Below are positions 16,513 to 26,422 of a DNA stretch of 64,000 nucleotides, in pieces. The notes under the pieces are model-generated. The model saw only the letters and a list, made by a program, of their open reading frames with translations. It had not been told where the DNA came from and searched no databases. The translations under genes were made by a program, and so were the position numbers. Each line of letters starts with the position of its first letter. Within the stretch, counting starts at the first letter, position 1. The stretch lies in the NCBI GenBank assembly GCA_016779585.1, contig JADHNI010000007.1, positions 1-64,000 of the forward strand. Direction: 5' to 3'. This stretch comes from Pseudomonadales bacterium. Lineage in GTDB: Bacteria; Pseudomonadota; Gammaproteobacteria; Pseudomonadales; Azotimanducaceae.

Positions 16513-18177
16513 TTAAGGATAGGCGACGCCCGACTCCGTTCCAGCCATCCCACCTGTGATCTCAAGAACCGCATGACCATGATGCACCTGACCGAACTCA
16601 TCAACGGCGCGTACTGTTACGGTATATGTTCCCGGCACTAAAGAGTCATCGAGGTCAGCTTCAAAGATGTGCGTCGAAGGTCTCGCCTGGACCCAGCTTT
16701 TCTTGGTATCTGCAAAGCGATGGTACTGCTCGACCATGAAGGGATCAGGTCGCAGAACCCGCTGCATAGGCATGAACTCACCGTCCCCGATCCTGTATTC
16801 CACCCTGGATTTCGGGCCGCCATCAAACAGGTTCACGATAATGTCTGCCGCCGCAACCTCGTCACTGGTCATCCGGCCATCCAGAAGCTCCCCCATCTGG
16901 AAATCACGCGCGCTGTCACTGCGCAACTGATGGTGAGCCACATCGAACATGATGCGCATCTGGTAGTCCGCTGGTTTTCCTGCGCCTTTGAACCTTACAG
17001 ACAGATCAGTCCCATCAACCTGGAGTATGTGATAACCGTTGGGAGTGCCGTCCCGCTGGTCACTGATCGCAATCCCTCGCTCATCAAAAGGTCCACTCCA
17101 CCAGGAACCTGACACCGTCGCCAGGACATGGTGATGGAACGTGCCCGGGCCGGGAAATCCTTCCTCTTTCCCGAAGTAAACATGATCCGTGGTGTGGGTA
17201 TGCCCGGCAACGGAGTAAAGATTCGGGCGGCCACCGAGCAACTTGAACAATCGCTCACGGTTTTTTGTGTTGTAAGCGCCGTTTTCACTACCAAGTGGCG
17301 CGTGCGTGGCAACAAACACCAGCCGATCCCGGTCAACGTGACTCAGTTCACTTTCCAGCCACTTGAGCTGATCCCTGCTGATGCTGGCCTCATATCCGCC
17401 GTTGCCTCGAACATCACCCGGGTCAGCCTCACCATTGCCCTTGTAATCGATGTTATCCAGCACCACGAACAGCGCATCACCATATTCAAACGCATAGTAG
17501 GGTGGGCCAAAAAATCGCTTAAAGGTCTCGAGTGAGTAGCGATCATCTGCCGCTTCGAAATTCATTTCATGATTGCCCGGAACGTTGTACCAGGGAATCC
17601 CGATTCGTGCGATAAGTGCGTTGTATCGGGGGAACATCGAAAGGTCATCAAACAGAATATCGCCCATGGTCATACCAAACGCCGCTTCTGTACCAATAAG
17701 CTCTGCCACGACGTCGTCACGAATGTAGTCCAGCTCACGATTGGTCTGGGGCTGTGTGTCGGCAAAAAGTATTGCCTCGAAACTTTCATTCTCAGGCCTG
17801 GGCAGGAGCGGAAAGTTAATTGCCTCGGGCAGCGGACCCGTCGGCGCAATTCCCTGGTAGCGCAGGCCCTCAGGTGAACCGTTAGGCTGATGAATGTAAT
17901 AGAACTGCGGCAGCATGTGCCCGTTCACTGGCGTGGCATAGTCACGCGGCTTGGTAATGAAGACGATCGACTCATCACCGGCATCAATCTCGTAGTAGCC
18001 GATGTCATCTGTCGTGACCACGTCAACACCATTACTGACGCGAACATTGGGCAAACCCTGTTCACTGCGGTCCAGAAGACCATTTTGATTTGCATCGACA
18101 AACACCTTCCCCGAGGCCGTCGCTGCGACAGCACCGGGAGAGAAAACCAACAGAAGAATAAGCAGAAGTTGCAACAT
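16513..18177 (-). CDS. Secreted calcineurin-like metallophosphoesterase
   Basis: A signal peptide (MLQLLLILLLVFSPGAVAA) leads to an SdrD-like/calcineurin N domain (VFVDANQNGLLDRSEQGLPNVRV, with a Ca-binding DxNxDG-like loop). The metallophosphatase core follows with ADTQ, MGDILFDD, VPGNHEM, THAPLG and SVAGHTHTTDHV, then a C-terminal calcineurin_C domain. ATG 18177 is chosen because GGAG lies 6 nt upstream; codons at 18195 and 18183 are less well spaced. It lies 72 bp after the EEP gene on the same strand, third in a phosphatase series after PhoX. Likely periplasmic or exported phosphate-ester hydrolase. Confidence 0.85.
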   Translation of the reverse strand: MLQLLLILLLVFSPGAVAATASGKVFVDANQNGLLDRSEQGLPNVRVSNGVDVVTTDDIGYYEIDAGDESIVFITKPRDYATPVNGHMLPQFYYIHQPNGSPEGLRYQGIAPTGPLPEAINFPLLPRPENESFEAILFADTQPQTNRELDYIRDDVVAELIGTEAAFGMTMGDILFDDLSMFPRYNALIARIGIPWYNVPGNHEMNFEAADDRYSLETFKRFFGPPYYAFEYGDALFVVLDNIDYKGNGEADPGDVRGNGGYEASISRDQLKWLESELSHVDRDRLVFVATHAPLGSENGAYNTKNRERLFKLLGGRPNLYSVAGHTHTTDHVYFGKEEGFPGPGTFHHHVLATVSGSWWSGPFDERGIAISDQRDGTPNGYHILQVDGTDLSVRFKGAGKPADYQMRIMFDVAHHQLRSDSARDFQMGELLDGRMTSDEVAAADIIVNLFDGGPKSRVEYRIGDGEFMPMQRVLRPDPFMVEQYHRFADTKKSWVQARPSTHIFEADLDDSLVPGTYTVTVRAVDEFGQVHHGHAVLEITGGMAGTESGVAYP

Positions 18178-18249
18178 GACCATCTCCGGGAGCACCCATT
18201 TCAGGCCATCCTAGCAGCGTCGTGTTAACTTGGGATAAAGCCGTGTGCG

Positions 18250-19305
18250 TCAGCGAGGCTGGAGAGTCAGCACCAGGGGCCAGTGGTCTGATGCCCCTTC
18301 TCTCGTCTCTGATCGGTAGCGTGCCGGAGTACCTTTTTCTGTGACCTGCTCCGGGACGTCATTGGCGATGTGCACAGACCCGGGGGCAATCTGCCAACTG
18401 GCGTTATCGCCGCGGGTTCCCGAAACCAGGATCATGTCCAGGAAGGACCAGTTGTCTTCCGGAGCATAGTAGTAGGTGCCACGACACCCATCGCAGTAGT
18501 CATGTGCCACTTCCCAATCGGGCCTGACCAGTTTGTCCAGCAGCCTCTCCCGCGCATCTTCGGTACTGGTGGTGTTGAAATCACCGGCGGCAAACGCCAG
18601 GGCATTGTCTGGCAGAGCATCACGCAGGGATTGCAGGTGTTCATAAGCCGCCACGCGCATTTCGGTAGGGTGAAATGGCGCGGGAAAATGTACTACGTAA
18701 CCTGTCAGGGTTGAACCGTCCGGCATTTGAAAACGCGCCTCCAGGATACCGCGGGTATCACCGGCCCTTTCCCGGTGTGTTGTGATGGTAAGTGGATGCA
18801 GAACAGGCCCCTCTACCATTGGCAGTTTACTGAGGAAAGCCACGTCAATACCGCGCCTGTCTTTGCCTTCCAGCAGGATGGATTTCTGGTAACCCAGGCC
18901 ATCCAGGTATTCCGTGCGGAGTCGCTCAAGGATGTATTCGTTCTCCACTTCCTGCAGGGCAACCACGTCCGGGCCTTCACCAGCGTTAACCTGCCTGATG
19001 ACCTTCGCCAGGACCGACATTTTGTGGTCAAGAGCAGCATCACTCCAGTCCAGATGCAGGCACTCGCTGCGCCAGTTTCGATTGCTGATTCGGGAGCATT
19101 CGTCCCTGTGCGCTTTGTTCTGCTTGGCCGCAATCGGCAGGTAAGCTTTGTCGTCTTTACCCGGGTCATCCAGGTTGTCGAACAGATTCTGGACGTTCAG
19201 TGTCATCAGGGTGACGCTGACTGGCTGGCCCGGGGAAGAGGTAGCCAAAGCGCTCCAGGACAGCAGGATCCCCAGGAGCAGAAGTATTTGTCTGGCAACT
19301 TTCAT
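18250..19305 (-). CDS. Exported endonuclease/exonuclease/phosphatase (EEP) family protein
   Basis: After a signal peptide (ILLLLGILLSWSALA) come EEP-fold motifs: LMTLNVQNLFD, VVALQEVEN with the catalytic glutamate, RRGIDVAFLSK, VVHFPAPFHP, AAGDFNTT with the Asp/Asn pair, and a terminal ASDHWPLVL histidine. These proteins cleave phosphodiesters of nucleic acids or phospholipids. The ATG shares one base with the TGA of phoX (TGATG), so it is translationally coupled. An outside-acting nuclease or phosphodiesterase next to PhoX fits phosphate scavenging from DNA or lipids; this role is inferred. Confidence 0.85.
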   Translation of the reverse strand: MKVARQILLLLGILLSWSALATSSPGQPVSVTLMTLNVQNLFDNLDDPGKDDKAYLPIAAKQNKAHRDECSRISNRNWRSECLHLDWSDAALDHKMSVLAKVIRQVNAGEGPDVVALQEVENEYILERLRTEYLDGLGYQKSILLEGKDRRGIDVAFLSKLPMVEGPVLHPLTITTHRERAGDTRGILEARFQMPDGSTLTGYVVHFPAPFHPTEMRVAAYEHLQSLRDALPDNALAFAAGDFNTTSTEDARERLLDKLVRPDWEVAHDYCDGCRGTYYYAPEDNWSFLDMILVSGTRGDNASWQIAPGSVHIANDVPEQVTEKGTPARYRSETREGASDHWPLVLTLQPR

Positions 19306-21188
19306 CAGGTTCCTATGGGATCGCCGTCGAGCCGACGTATGGCCACGACACTCGGACGCGGCGGCATCTGTTCATTGTTATCCGGCCAGCGACAGGAAGG
19401 ATTTTCGAAAGTTGCACCGTTGCCGTCACCCGGATGCTGAACTGCAAGGAACAACGATTTTCCATCGGGCGTAAACTGCGGCCCGCAGACCTCTGCACCA
19501 ACCGGAGCACGAAAGAATGCCCTGCCTGTACCCCGCGCATCGCCTTCAGTCTCCATCGCCCAGAGTCCATCAGCCGCTCCGGTTTTTTCGTTACCATCGG
19601 TTGCCACCCAGAGCCGACCCATTGGATCAATCGCGCCATTGTCAGGACTGCCGAACCAGCCATTAGCTGACGTTGCGTGATTCCAGGATGCCTGAACAGA
19701 GGGGTTTGAAGGGTCACCACACTTAACCAGGATCTCCCATCGGGATCGTGTTGCCGCAAAATCACCACCGGGCTCAACAATTTCAATAATGTGACCGGTT
19801 GTATTGTTGGCTCTCGGATTCGCAGCATCGACCTGCTCATCCGTGCGCTTGTTGTTGTTCGTTAACATGACCCAGACGCGGCCGCTTTCCTGATGCGGCT
19901 GAACATCTTCCGGTCGATCCATGGGAGTTGCACCAAGCAGGTCAGCCGCTCGTCTTGTCTCAATCAGCACATCTCCCTGGGACTCGAAACCATTGGCGCT
20001 GACGAGAGGACCCTGGCCAAATTCCAGGGGCAACCAGTCAACGTAGCCATCTTCTCCAAACCTGGCGACATAAAGCGTACCTTTATCCAGCAGATCCGAG
20101 TCAGGGGCGTCTTCCCGGTAAACATTTTCGCTGACGAATTTGTAGACATAATCGAATCGCTGGTCATCTCCCATATAGACCACGATACGACCATCCGATG
20201 CGATGACCGTTTCCCCGCCCTCGTGCTTAAACCTGCCGAGAGCGGTTCGTTTGCGCGGCATTGACGTGGGATCCTTCGGGTCCACTTCCACGATCCAGCC
20301 ATACCGGTTGGGTTCCCGCGGTTCCTTTTCAACGTTAAACCGGTCAACGAACAGGCCCCAGGCAAAAAGCGTGCTCGACAGGCCATATCGCTCATGGCTG
20401 GCCGCTTCCGGGTGGTCTGAAGGTAACTTGCCCAGGAAGTGAAGATTGAAATTCTCTTCCGCCATGAGCCAGGTTCCCCAGGGTGTCATACCGCCCGCAC
20501 AGTTGTTCATCGTCCCGGACGCAAGCGTGCCGCTCGGGTCGGAAGACGTCTTCAGTCGCTCATGACCGGCCGCAGGACCACTGATTTTCATCGGGGTTTT
20601 ATGGGGTGTTATCCGCCGGTTATAACGAGACCCAATGACTGGTTTCCATTGGCCGCCTTCGCGGCGCAGTTCGACAATAGAACCACCCAGCGCTGCCATT
20701 TCGACCATGACATGTTCCGCTTTAATCGATTGCGGGAATCCTTTTGCGATTCCGGGAAACATCAGGTGCGTACTTGGATACTCATGATTGACGCAGAGCA
20801 GGCCCCTGTTTTCGTCGAGCGGCAGGAACCCAATGTAGTCATTGTTAAAACCGAATCGCTGTAATTGCTCTGCTTCGGACTGTTGATAGGGGTCAAAAGC
20901 CTCGGACCTGGTGTCAAAAAGGTGGTCACCCCACTTCAGGAGTACATCGGCCACGTAACCCTCCGGAAGGTGATGCCGCGAATCGCTACCCCGGGCGATT
21001 TCCTGGAAAGTGAATCGTGAGGCAGATTTTTCGGCAGCGAACCCCTGGCCGGTTGCAAACGCACCGGCAACAGACAACACCCCCCCCAGGAATGTTCTCC
21101 GGCTCAACCGGGCTTCTATCAGGTCCCCTATAACGCGCCTCCCAGGGTTCGCACAGGGGTTTGAAGGTATGTCATCAGGATCGAACAT
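19305..21188 (-). CDS. phoX: PhoX-type alkaline phosphatase, Tat-exported
   Basis: A 627-residue PhoX-family protein. The twin-arginine signal LSRRTFLGGVL (about residues 28-38) exports it folded. Family patches include FGFNNDYIGFLP, LCVNHEYPSTHLMFPG, NNCAGGMTPWGTWLMAEENF, RYGWIVEVDP, LGRFKHEGGE, VVYMGDDQRFDYVYKFVS and SPDNGAIDPMGRLWVATDG. PhoX releases phosphate from organic esters in the periplasm using calcium and iron. A plausible promoter in the 64-bp gap upstream has TTGAAA about 16-17 bp before CATAAA. I did not find a Pho box there. It heads the phosphatase trio but also follows the DUF3299 gene closely, so read-through from the zinc cluster is possible. Confidence 0.92.
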   Translation of the reverse strand: MFDPDDIPSNPCANPGRRVIGDLIEARLSRRTFLGGVLSVAGAFATGQGFAAEKSASRFTFQEIARGSDSRHHLPEGYVADVLLKWGDHLFDTRSEAFDPYQQSEAEQLQRFGFNNDYIGFLPLDENRGLLCVNHEYPSTHLMFPGIAKGFPQSIKAEHVMVEMAALGGSIVELRREGGQWKPVIGSRYNRRITPHKTPMKISGPAAGHERLKTSSDPSGTLASGTMNNCAGGMTPWGTWLMAEENFNLHFLGKLPSDHPEAASHERYGLSSTLFAWGLFVDRFNVEKEPREPNRYGWIVEVDPKDPTSMPRKRTALGRFKHEGGETVIASDGRIVVYMGDDQRFDYVYKFVSENVYREDAPDSDLLDKGTLYVARFGEDGYVDWLPLEFGQGPLVSANGFESQGDVLIETRRAADLLGATPMDRPEDVQPHQESGRVWVMLTNNNKRTDEQVDAANPRANNTTGHIIEIVEPGGDFAATRSRWEILVKCGDPSNPSVQASWNHATSANGWFGSPDNGAIDPMGRLWVATDGNEKTGAADGLWAMETEGDARGTGRAFFRAPVGAEVCGPQFTPDGKSLFLAVQHPGDGNGATFENPSCRWPDNNEQMPPRPSVVAIRRLDGDPIGT

Positions 21189-21252
21189 AGGTCTGCTGTT
21201 TATGCCTCGTTAAAATCAGCTTTCAAGAGTAGAACTCTAATTGGAAGATCAG

Positions 21253-22092
21253 TTAAAGAGTGACTTCCTCGTTAACCACTCGAGCCTGTTTCATCTGGTA
21301 GATCACACCCGTCGTTGCGGCATCTATGAGCTCAAAATGTCCTTCTATCATGACCGGTGCCCATGAGGCCTCAACGCCTTCATCAGAAAACACCTCAATC
21401 ACACCGGCAGGTCCCCCTGGAATGTGGAAGAAACAATGAGGTGGGCTGGAAGTCAGCAGGAAGTGACGCTGTGTGGAATCCGGGTCCAGCGGCATCATGA
21501 AGCCGGAGACGCGAACCATTTCGCCGTTCTGTTGTTTGACGATTTCCGGGAAGCTGATTTCAAGTTCACCATCTACATAGTCCAGCTTGGTCTGCATCAG
21601 TTCCGACCAGCTTAGCCCGCCCTCCAGTGCCGGAGCCTGCGGAAAGTCGGTGATCGCAATACTGATGACATTGATATAAACCACTGCCTTGTTCTCACCG
21701 AAGGACACCGTCAGTTCGTCCATACCCATTTTCCCGCCGGTGATCCCGAACTCGAGAATGCCGCTTTCGTCAGTACTCGTGAGATCGGTCGATTCACCTG
21801 GAGGAAAAAGCGTGCTGGAGCCCTCCAGACTGAACTCCGGCTGCAAACCGATGACCGGGCGACCTTCCTCAGTATCTACTGAAAGTGCCAGGTTGGCCTG
21901 ATATCCCTCGATGATGTCGATCACCTGCCGGCCTCGCTCATCCGTGTAACCTGAATCGGAGAGAATTTCGAATCGGTAGGTCTCGGCGTTGTTAGCGGTA
22001 ACCGGTATATCCAGATCATCGGTAGCAGCAAGACCGGACATGGTGACCACCACTGCCACCAGGAAGGTGCCGACGCACATGGATCGTTTCAT
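21253..22092 (-). CDS. DUF3299 protein of a zinc-linked FtsX-type ABC system
   Basis: An exported protein with signal MKRSMCVGTFLVAVVVTMSG. The C-terminal half has the DUF3299 pattern LSWSELM, GEMVRVSGFMMPLD, FLLTSSPPHCFFHIPGGPAGVIEVFS. Such proteins are encoded with LolD/FtsX-like ABC genes, for example the Zur-regulated Pseudomonas PA4063-PA4066 set. An extra N-terminal beta-rich domain of about 130 residues (VTANNAETYRFEI through FGENKAVVYINVI) resembles an Ig-like or invasin-type module and is not usual for the family. The gene begins 12 bp after the permease stop. A role in moving or loading zinc at the envelope is inferred. Confidence 0.8.
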   Translation of the reverse strand: MKRSMCVGTFLVAVVVTMSGLAATDDLDIPVTANNAETYRFEILSDSGYTDERGRQVIDIIEGYQANLALSVDTEEGRPVIGLQPEFSLEGSSTLFPPGESTDLTSTDESGILEFGITGGKMGMDELTVSFGENKAVVYINVISIAITDFPQAPALEGGLSWSELMQTKLDYVDGELEISFPEIVKQQNGEMVRVSGFMMPLDPDSTQRHFLLTSSPPHCFFHIPGGPAGVIEVFSDEGVEASWAPVMIEGHFELIDAATTGVIYQMKQARVVNEEVTL

Positions 22093-22104
22093 AACCTGTT
22101 CTCC

Positions 22105-23379
22105 TTAAGGGGCAGTAAGCGTTCGGGCGACGTCCGTACTGTAGGCCTGCCATGCCGGGATCATCGCAGTGACTGACCCCGTCAGCAGCAACCCGGCAAC
22201 CAGGGCAAACTCACCATTAGCCCAGGCCCAGCCACTGATAACGATACCCTGGCCATCTCCGAGCCATTGGCCCAACAGCTCAACGCCACCGTGCGCCAGG
22301 ATAAGACCAACAATAATACCTGCAATAGTGAGCAGGAGCCCCTCGACAAAAAGAAGATAAAACAATTCACCGCGGGTGGCGCCAAGACACCTCAACACAG
22401 CAAGATCGTGCCGCCTGGCCCTCAGGGAAGCATAAAGAGCTGCGAATATGGAAAGGGCTGCACTGATCACCAGCACAACCGCAAAAGCATTCAGCCAGTT
22501 GAGCCCGACACCCACGATCTGCAGCAGCCGTGTTATCTCATAAGCGGGCGACGCTGCCTGAAGGCCGGTTTCTGCGTTGATCTCTCTCGGCAATGTCAGC
22601 GCACCCAGGGGAGAGGATAACTGGATTAACAACAGTGTGATTTCGTCACCATGCTGAGGATCTTCTTCGTGCGACTCATGATCATGGTCATGCTCGTGCT
22701 CGTGCTCCTCGTGAGCATGTTCTTCTTCGTGGTCATGTCCCTCTTCGTGGTCATGATGATCGTGACCGGCATGCATCAGCCAGACACTTTCAGTCGATGT
22801 CACGATCAGACTGTCGAGAACGGAATCTGTTGGCGCGAACGTGCCAACGACTTGGTAGGTGCTGTCCTCGTGGGTATCACCATCCTCGGCAAGGCCGTGA
22901 ACACCAGCAAGGGTATCGCCTACCTTGAGACCGGTAGTCTGGATCACCCGTGAACCGATCACTGCTTCAAAAGGATCGTCCCAGAAACCGCCCTGCAATA
23001 TCTTTGCCTGGTAGAGATCAGCGAATTCGGGCACCGTCCCGACAATGCGATACCCCCTGAAGCTGTCTCCCAGAGACAGCGGAATCGCTGCGCCTACCGA
23101 GGGATGTTCCTGCCATCTGTCTACTTCCGTTGCCGGGATGTTCCCCGGCGGTACATCTGCGTGATAGACACCCGCTAATACCAGCTGGAGTGGGCTACCC
23201 TTGGCACCGATAACAAGATCGATACCAGCGGCGTTCCGGCTCAGCGTCGACGACAGCTGCGCGCTGGCAAGAAGCAGGATCGCAATGCTGGCGGTTCCGA
23301 GGGCGAGCAGTAAGACATTCACCAGTGATGACAGCGGCGAGCTGCCAAGATTGGCCAGCGCGAGGCGAAACAAACTCAT
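22105..23379 (-). CDS. FtsX/MacB-type ABC permease with histidine-rich periplasmic loop
   Basis: A permease of 424 residues with one N-terminal membrane helix (LVNVLLLALGTASIAILLL), a large periplasmic domain and three C-terminal helices with the FtsX motif LRARRHDLAVLRCLGATRGEL. Near residues 200-240 the periplasmic domain contains a stretch almost wholly of H, D and E, a likely zinc-binding loop. The ATG overlaps the ATPase TGA (ATGA). With the ATPase and DUF3299 protein it makes a LolD-type system of the kind found in Zur regulons. The loop and the zur neighbourhood point to zinc, though no cargo has been shown here. Confidence 0.88.
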   Translation of the reverse strand: MSLFRLALANLGSSPLSSLVNVLLLALGTASIAILLLASAQLSSTLSRNAAGIDLVIGAKGSPLQLVLAGVYHADVPPGNIPATEVDRWQEHPSVGAAIPLSLGDSFRGYRIVGTVPEFADLYQAKILQGGFWDDPFEAVIGSRVIQTTGLKVGDTLAGVHGLAEDGDTHEDSTYQVVGTFAPTDSVLDSLIVTSTESVWLMHAGHDHHDHEEGHDHEEEHAHEEHEHEHDHDHESHEEDPQHGDEITLLLIQLSSPLGALTLPREINAETGLQAASPAYEITRLLQIVGVGLNWLNAFAVVLVISAALSIFAALYASLRARRHDLAVLRCLGATRGELFYLLFVEGLLLTIAGIIVGLILAHGGVELLGQWLGDGQGIVISGWAWANGEFALVAGLLLTGSVTAMIPAWQAYSTDVARTLTAP

Positions 23380-24029
23380 TGTGCGCCTCCGAGATTCAAG
23401 ACCCTGTCCAGGTGTCCACGTACGCGCTCGTCATGGGTCACCACGATCAGTGCAGCTTCAGTACTCGTTGTGAGTTCTCGCAATACCTTGATCGCATCTC
23501 CTGCATTTTCGTCATCCAGCGCCGAGGTCGGTTCGTCCGCCACCAGCAGAACCGGTCGATGTGCCACCGAGCGGGCTATGGCAACTCGTTGTGCCTGCCC
23601 CTGGCTTAACTGGTGGGGTTTGCGGTTCGCCAGGTCCGGAATTCCCAGTTGCCCAAGCAGATCCATTGCATAGCCACGATCGATTGGCGTTCGAGCCAGA
23701 CGCTGGGCGAGCAGGAGATTGTCGATAACGCTGAGGGACGGTACGAGATGCAGTCGCTGGAAGACGATGCCGATGTTGCTGCCCCTGATACGGTCGACCT
23801 GCCCCTCCGATAGCCGGGTAATATCTGTTCCGGCAACTCGAATCTTTCCCCGGGCCGGACGCAGGAGACCGGCGACCAGGTGCATAAACGTTGTTTTACC
23901 GCAGCCAGAGGGTCCCAGTACCCCTACAGACTCTCCGCGAAACGCTTCGAAATCAACGATTTCCAGCAACGGTTTATCGTAGTGGAACTCAAGATTCTTG
24001 ATCTGAAGAACAACGGCTTCGGCAGACAT
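23376..24029 (-). CDS. ABC transporter ATP-binding protein (LolD/MacB type)
   Basis: The 217-residue ATPase has Walker A GPSGCGKTT, Q-loop FQRLHLVPSLSV, signature LSQGQAQRVAIAR (LSQGQ for LSGGQ), Walker B VLLVADEPTSALD and an H-loop VVTHDERV. ATG 24029 is used: it overlaps the stop of the upstream permease (TGATG), whereas longer starts run into that gene. It pairs with the FtsX-type permease immediately downstream, which it overlaps by 4 bases. Confidence 0.92.
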   Translation of the reverse strand: MSAEAVVLQIKNLEFHYDKPLLEIVDFEAFRGESVGVLGPSGCGKTTFMHLVAGLLRPARGKIRVAGTDITRLSEGQVDRIRGSNIGIVFQRLHLVPSLSVIDNLLLAQRLARTPIDRGYAMDLLGQLGIPDLANRKPHQLSQGQAQRVAIARSVAHRPVLLVADEPTSALDDENAGDAIKVLRELTTSTEAALIVVTHDERVRGHLDRVLNLGGAQ

Positions 24030-25413
24030 CAAACTTGAGGACCTTTGCGGGCCAGGTAAGTGGCGAAAATCGTTATCGGAACTGCGAGTAGCAGAATCCA
24101 ACAGATACGCATCCACGCCACCGAGGTGAATTTTCTATCGCTCAATTCGAACTCGGGTATGGCTTCCGCTTCCTGACTAATCAAGCGAGCTCTGCTTACT
24201 GTCGCCGGACCAATAATCTCCAGTAGGTCCCTCAAATGATGTCGGGCTTCGTTCCGAAATTCAGCAGCCCTGATCGGGCCGGTTCCGGATGCCTGTTGGA
24301 ACGCCTGATCAATGGATGTTGCTGGTGAAAACAATCGGGTGAAAGATACTAGTTCTCTCTGCGCCTCCTGTTGCCGCTCAAACCCAGAAGAGACCTTCCT
24401 TGTAGCCAGATTAATGTCGAGATTCGAGAGGTATGTCGTGCGATAGAAACCTGGAACAGCGTCATCCGAGACACGACCCTGCCCCGGATGCTCGGCCATG
24501 AACATCTCGGCTCTTTGGGTGACATTCAGTCGCGATTCTGCTTCTGCATCACGGGATTCGCTAAGGTAAGTGACGCGCGATGGCATCGGATAGATTGCCT
24601 GTGCGGCAAATTGGGAGAAAGAAGGTATTAAAACAACAAGCATCGACCAACTAGCCAGGACTGCAAGCGCGCCCATGTCCGGGCTTGTAAATCTTACTGC
24701 AAGCCATGCAGCGACAGACGCACAGAAGACTGTATAAACCGCAATGCCAGCAAGCCAATAAATCACATCAACTATCGCGGCATCGAACCAGATTCCCGCA
24801 AACACAACCCCCAGGCAGCAAACCAGGCAAAGAGGGATCGCAACCGCTACGATTCGCGCCCAGGTGAGCGCGTTAATAGTCCCTCCCTGAACAAGGATGA
24901 GCGATAACCTTCCAGCTGCCCGTTCCTGGCTAATCACATCAAAGCTGAGGATCAGTAGAAACAATGGCAACAAAACAACCACGATGAACGCGAGGTCAAG
25001 TTTGCCTGACTGCAGGGGCGCGGGTCCCTCTACTTCGTATCGGCGAAACAATGAAGCTTCACTGCGCCAACCGTTAATCAAGGTGGAGTTTGGATAGATG
25101 GACTCTGTGCGGAATGCGAGCGCAGCCAGTGGTTCGGGTCTCTTTAGCGCGAGTATTGTCAGATTCATCGGTCGCGCCGAATAGGGCGAGACGTCTTCCC
25201 CTGCTTCGTACTTTCTCAGATCATCCATCCGCTGCGTTCGGTCAGTCAGCATATCGGCCGGCGTCTCTGACAAAATTCGCATGGTCTCAGCCTGCCATTG
25301 CACCCCCCGACAATGGCCCAGGCAGTGAGCAGTATGTGAAGCAACACAAGACAGGTTCGACTGGAGTTCTGCCAAAGCAGTTTCCATTCACGTCGAAGAA
25401 AAAAACTAAACAT
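24029..25413 (-). pseudogene. DUF3526-type ABC permease with a frameshift at a C6/G6 run
   Basis: From ATG 25413 the minus strand encodes MFSFFLRREWKLLW and a first helix ending AWAIVGG, then loses frame. The main frame (about 450 codons to 24029) resumes at VQWQAETMRILSE. The change of frame falls at six Gs (plus-strand C run 25303-25308); a seventh G would join the parts as GG-VQWQ. The rest has several membrane helices (FIVVVLLPLFLLILSF, VISQERAAGRLSLI, GIAVYTVFCASVAAWLA) and a long soluble loop typical of DUF3526/ABC-2 permeases. The ATG overlaps the stop of the permease before it by 8 bases. It may be a real mutation, an assembly error at the homopolymer, or slippage. Confidence 0.75.
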
Positions 25414-26422
25414 GCCGCGAATCTCCGCTCAATGCCTCATCAATGGCGCGGTAAGCAAGAAACCCGGTCGCGATCAACCAGCTGATCAACGCAATGCTTT
25501 CAAACCAGTACCGAATCAAAACACTGCCAAGCGGCAGTGGTTCCTGCTCAAAGTCGGGTGTCTTTTTCCATAGCTCTTCGTCTGCCATGTATTCAAACGC
25601 CTGTCCTCCCGAGTTGATCATCATGTCATCGTTTAGCTGTTTGATAATCAGCCTTCTGTGGGCCTCTGCCTGCCTCGCAAAGGTCAGCTGAGCCATGAGG
25701 TCTGTGCCCGAAACACCGGATGAAATACGCGATGCTGCCAGTAGGGGTGATATCGAAGATGCCCAACGCAGGACGTTATCCTGATTTAAATGAGTTTCAG
25801 TCAACGCGCCATAGATCTCGTCGTAGACTACATTCGCAAACTCCTCGTGAGCCTGTAGCACCAGCGCTTCACGATCAAAACCAAGACTTTCAAAGGACTC
25901 TGCGCCAAACTCCTCTGCTATCTTTTCTCCCAGCTCAATAACCGCCGATTCCTGCGCATCACCCACCCAGAACGGAGTCTGCGCTTTGAGCTGGATATCG
26001 TTCTTAAGCACCTGCTCATCAACGTCAGGAAACATAGTGGTTGCCAACTGGCCAGCCAGGACAGGACAAAGCAAGGCCGTGAACAGCCACGCGAACGCAG
26101 TTGCGCTAAATGCAGAGTGGGATGATCCCAATCTTGCAGAGAACCAGGAGACAAGAAACGCAAAACTCAGCAGAGCGGCAGCGTAAACTAAAACCAACAA
26201 CACTATGCGAACAAGCGGAATGCTTTCTTCACTACGCCAGAGTGCTGGAACTATCGCAACGCAGAGCGACACGATCACGAGCGTGCAAGACAAGACTATT
26301 GCCGCACCCAACTTACCCCACATGAACGAACGCGCTGATATTCCCGAGAGTATCAATGCTCTCATCGTGCCTTGTTCTCGCTGAATGAATTGGTCAGATC
26401 TAGCTTCATAATGGAGACGACG
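25406..26422 (-). pseudogene. DUF3526-type ABC permease lacking its N-terminal half
   Basis: The frame opens after a TGA at 26423-26425 with FIQREQGTMRALILSGIS, which corresponds to the middle of an ABC-2/DUF3526 permease, where a conserved E-x-GTL/MR patch follows the second helix. Helices such as LGAAIVLSCTLVIVSLCVAIV, IVLLVLVYAAALLSFAFLVSW and ISWLIATGFLAYR follow. The usual N-terminal 150-200 residues are absent; the DUF1826 stop lies at 26441. Its partner ATPase is also missing, so one deletion may have removed both. An internal ATG at 26365 could express a truncated form. Confidence 0.7.

Noticed and set aside
21189-21252. Pho box upstream of phoX
   Set aside because: No pair of CTGTCAT-like direct repeats with 11-bp spacing was found.
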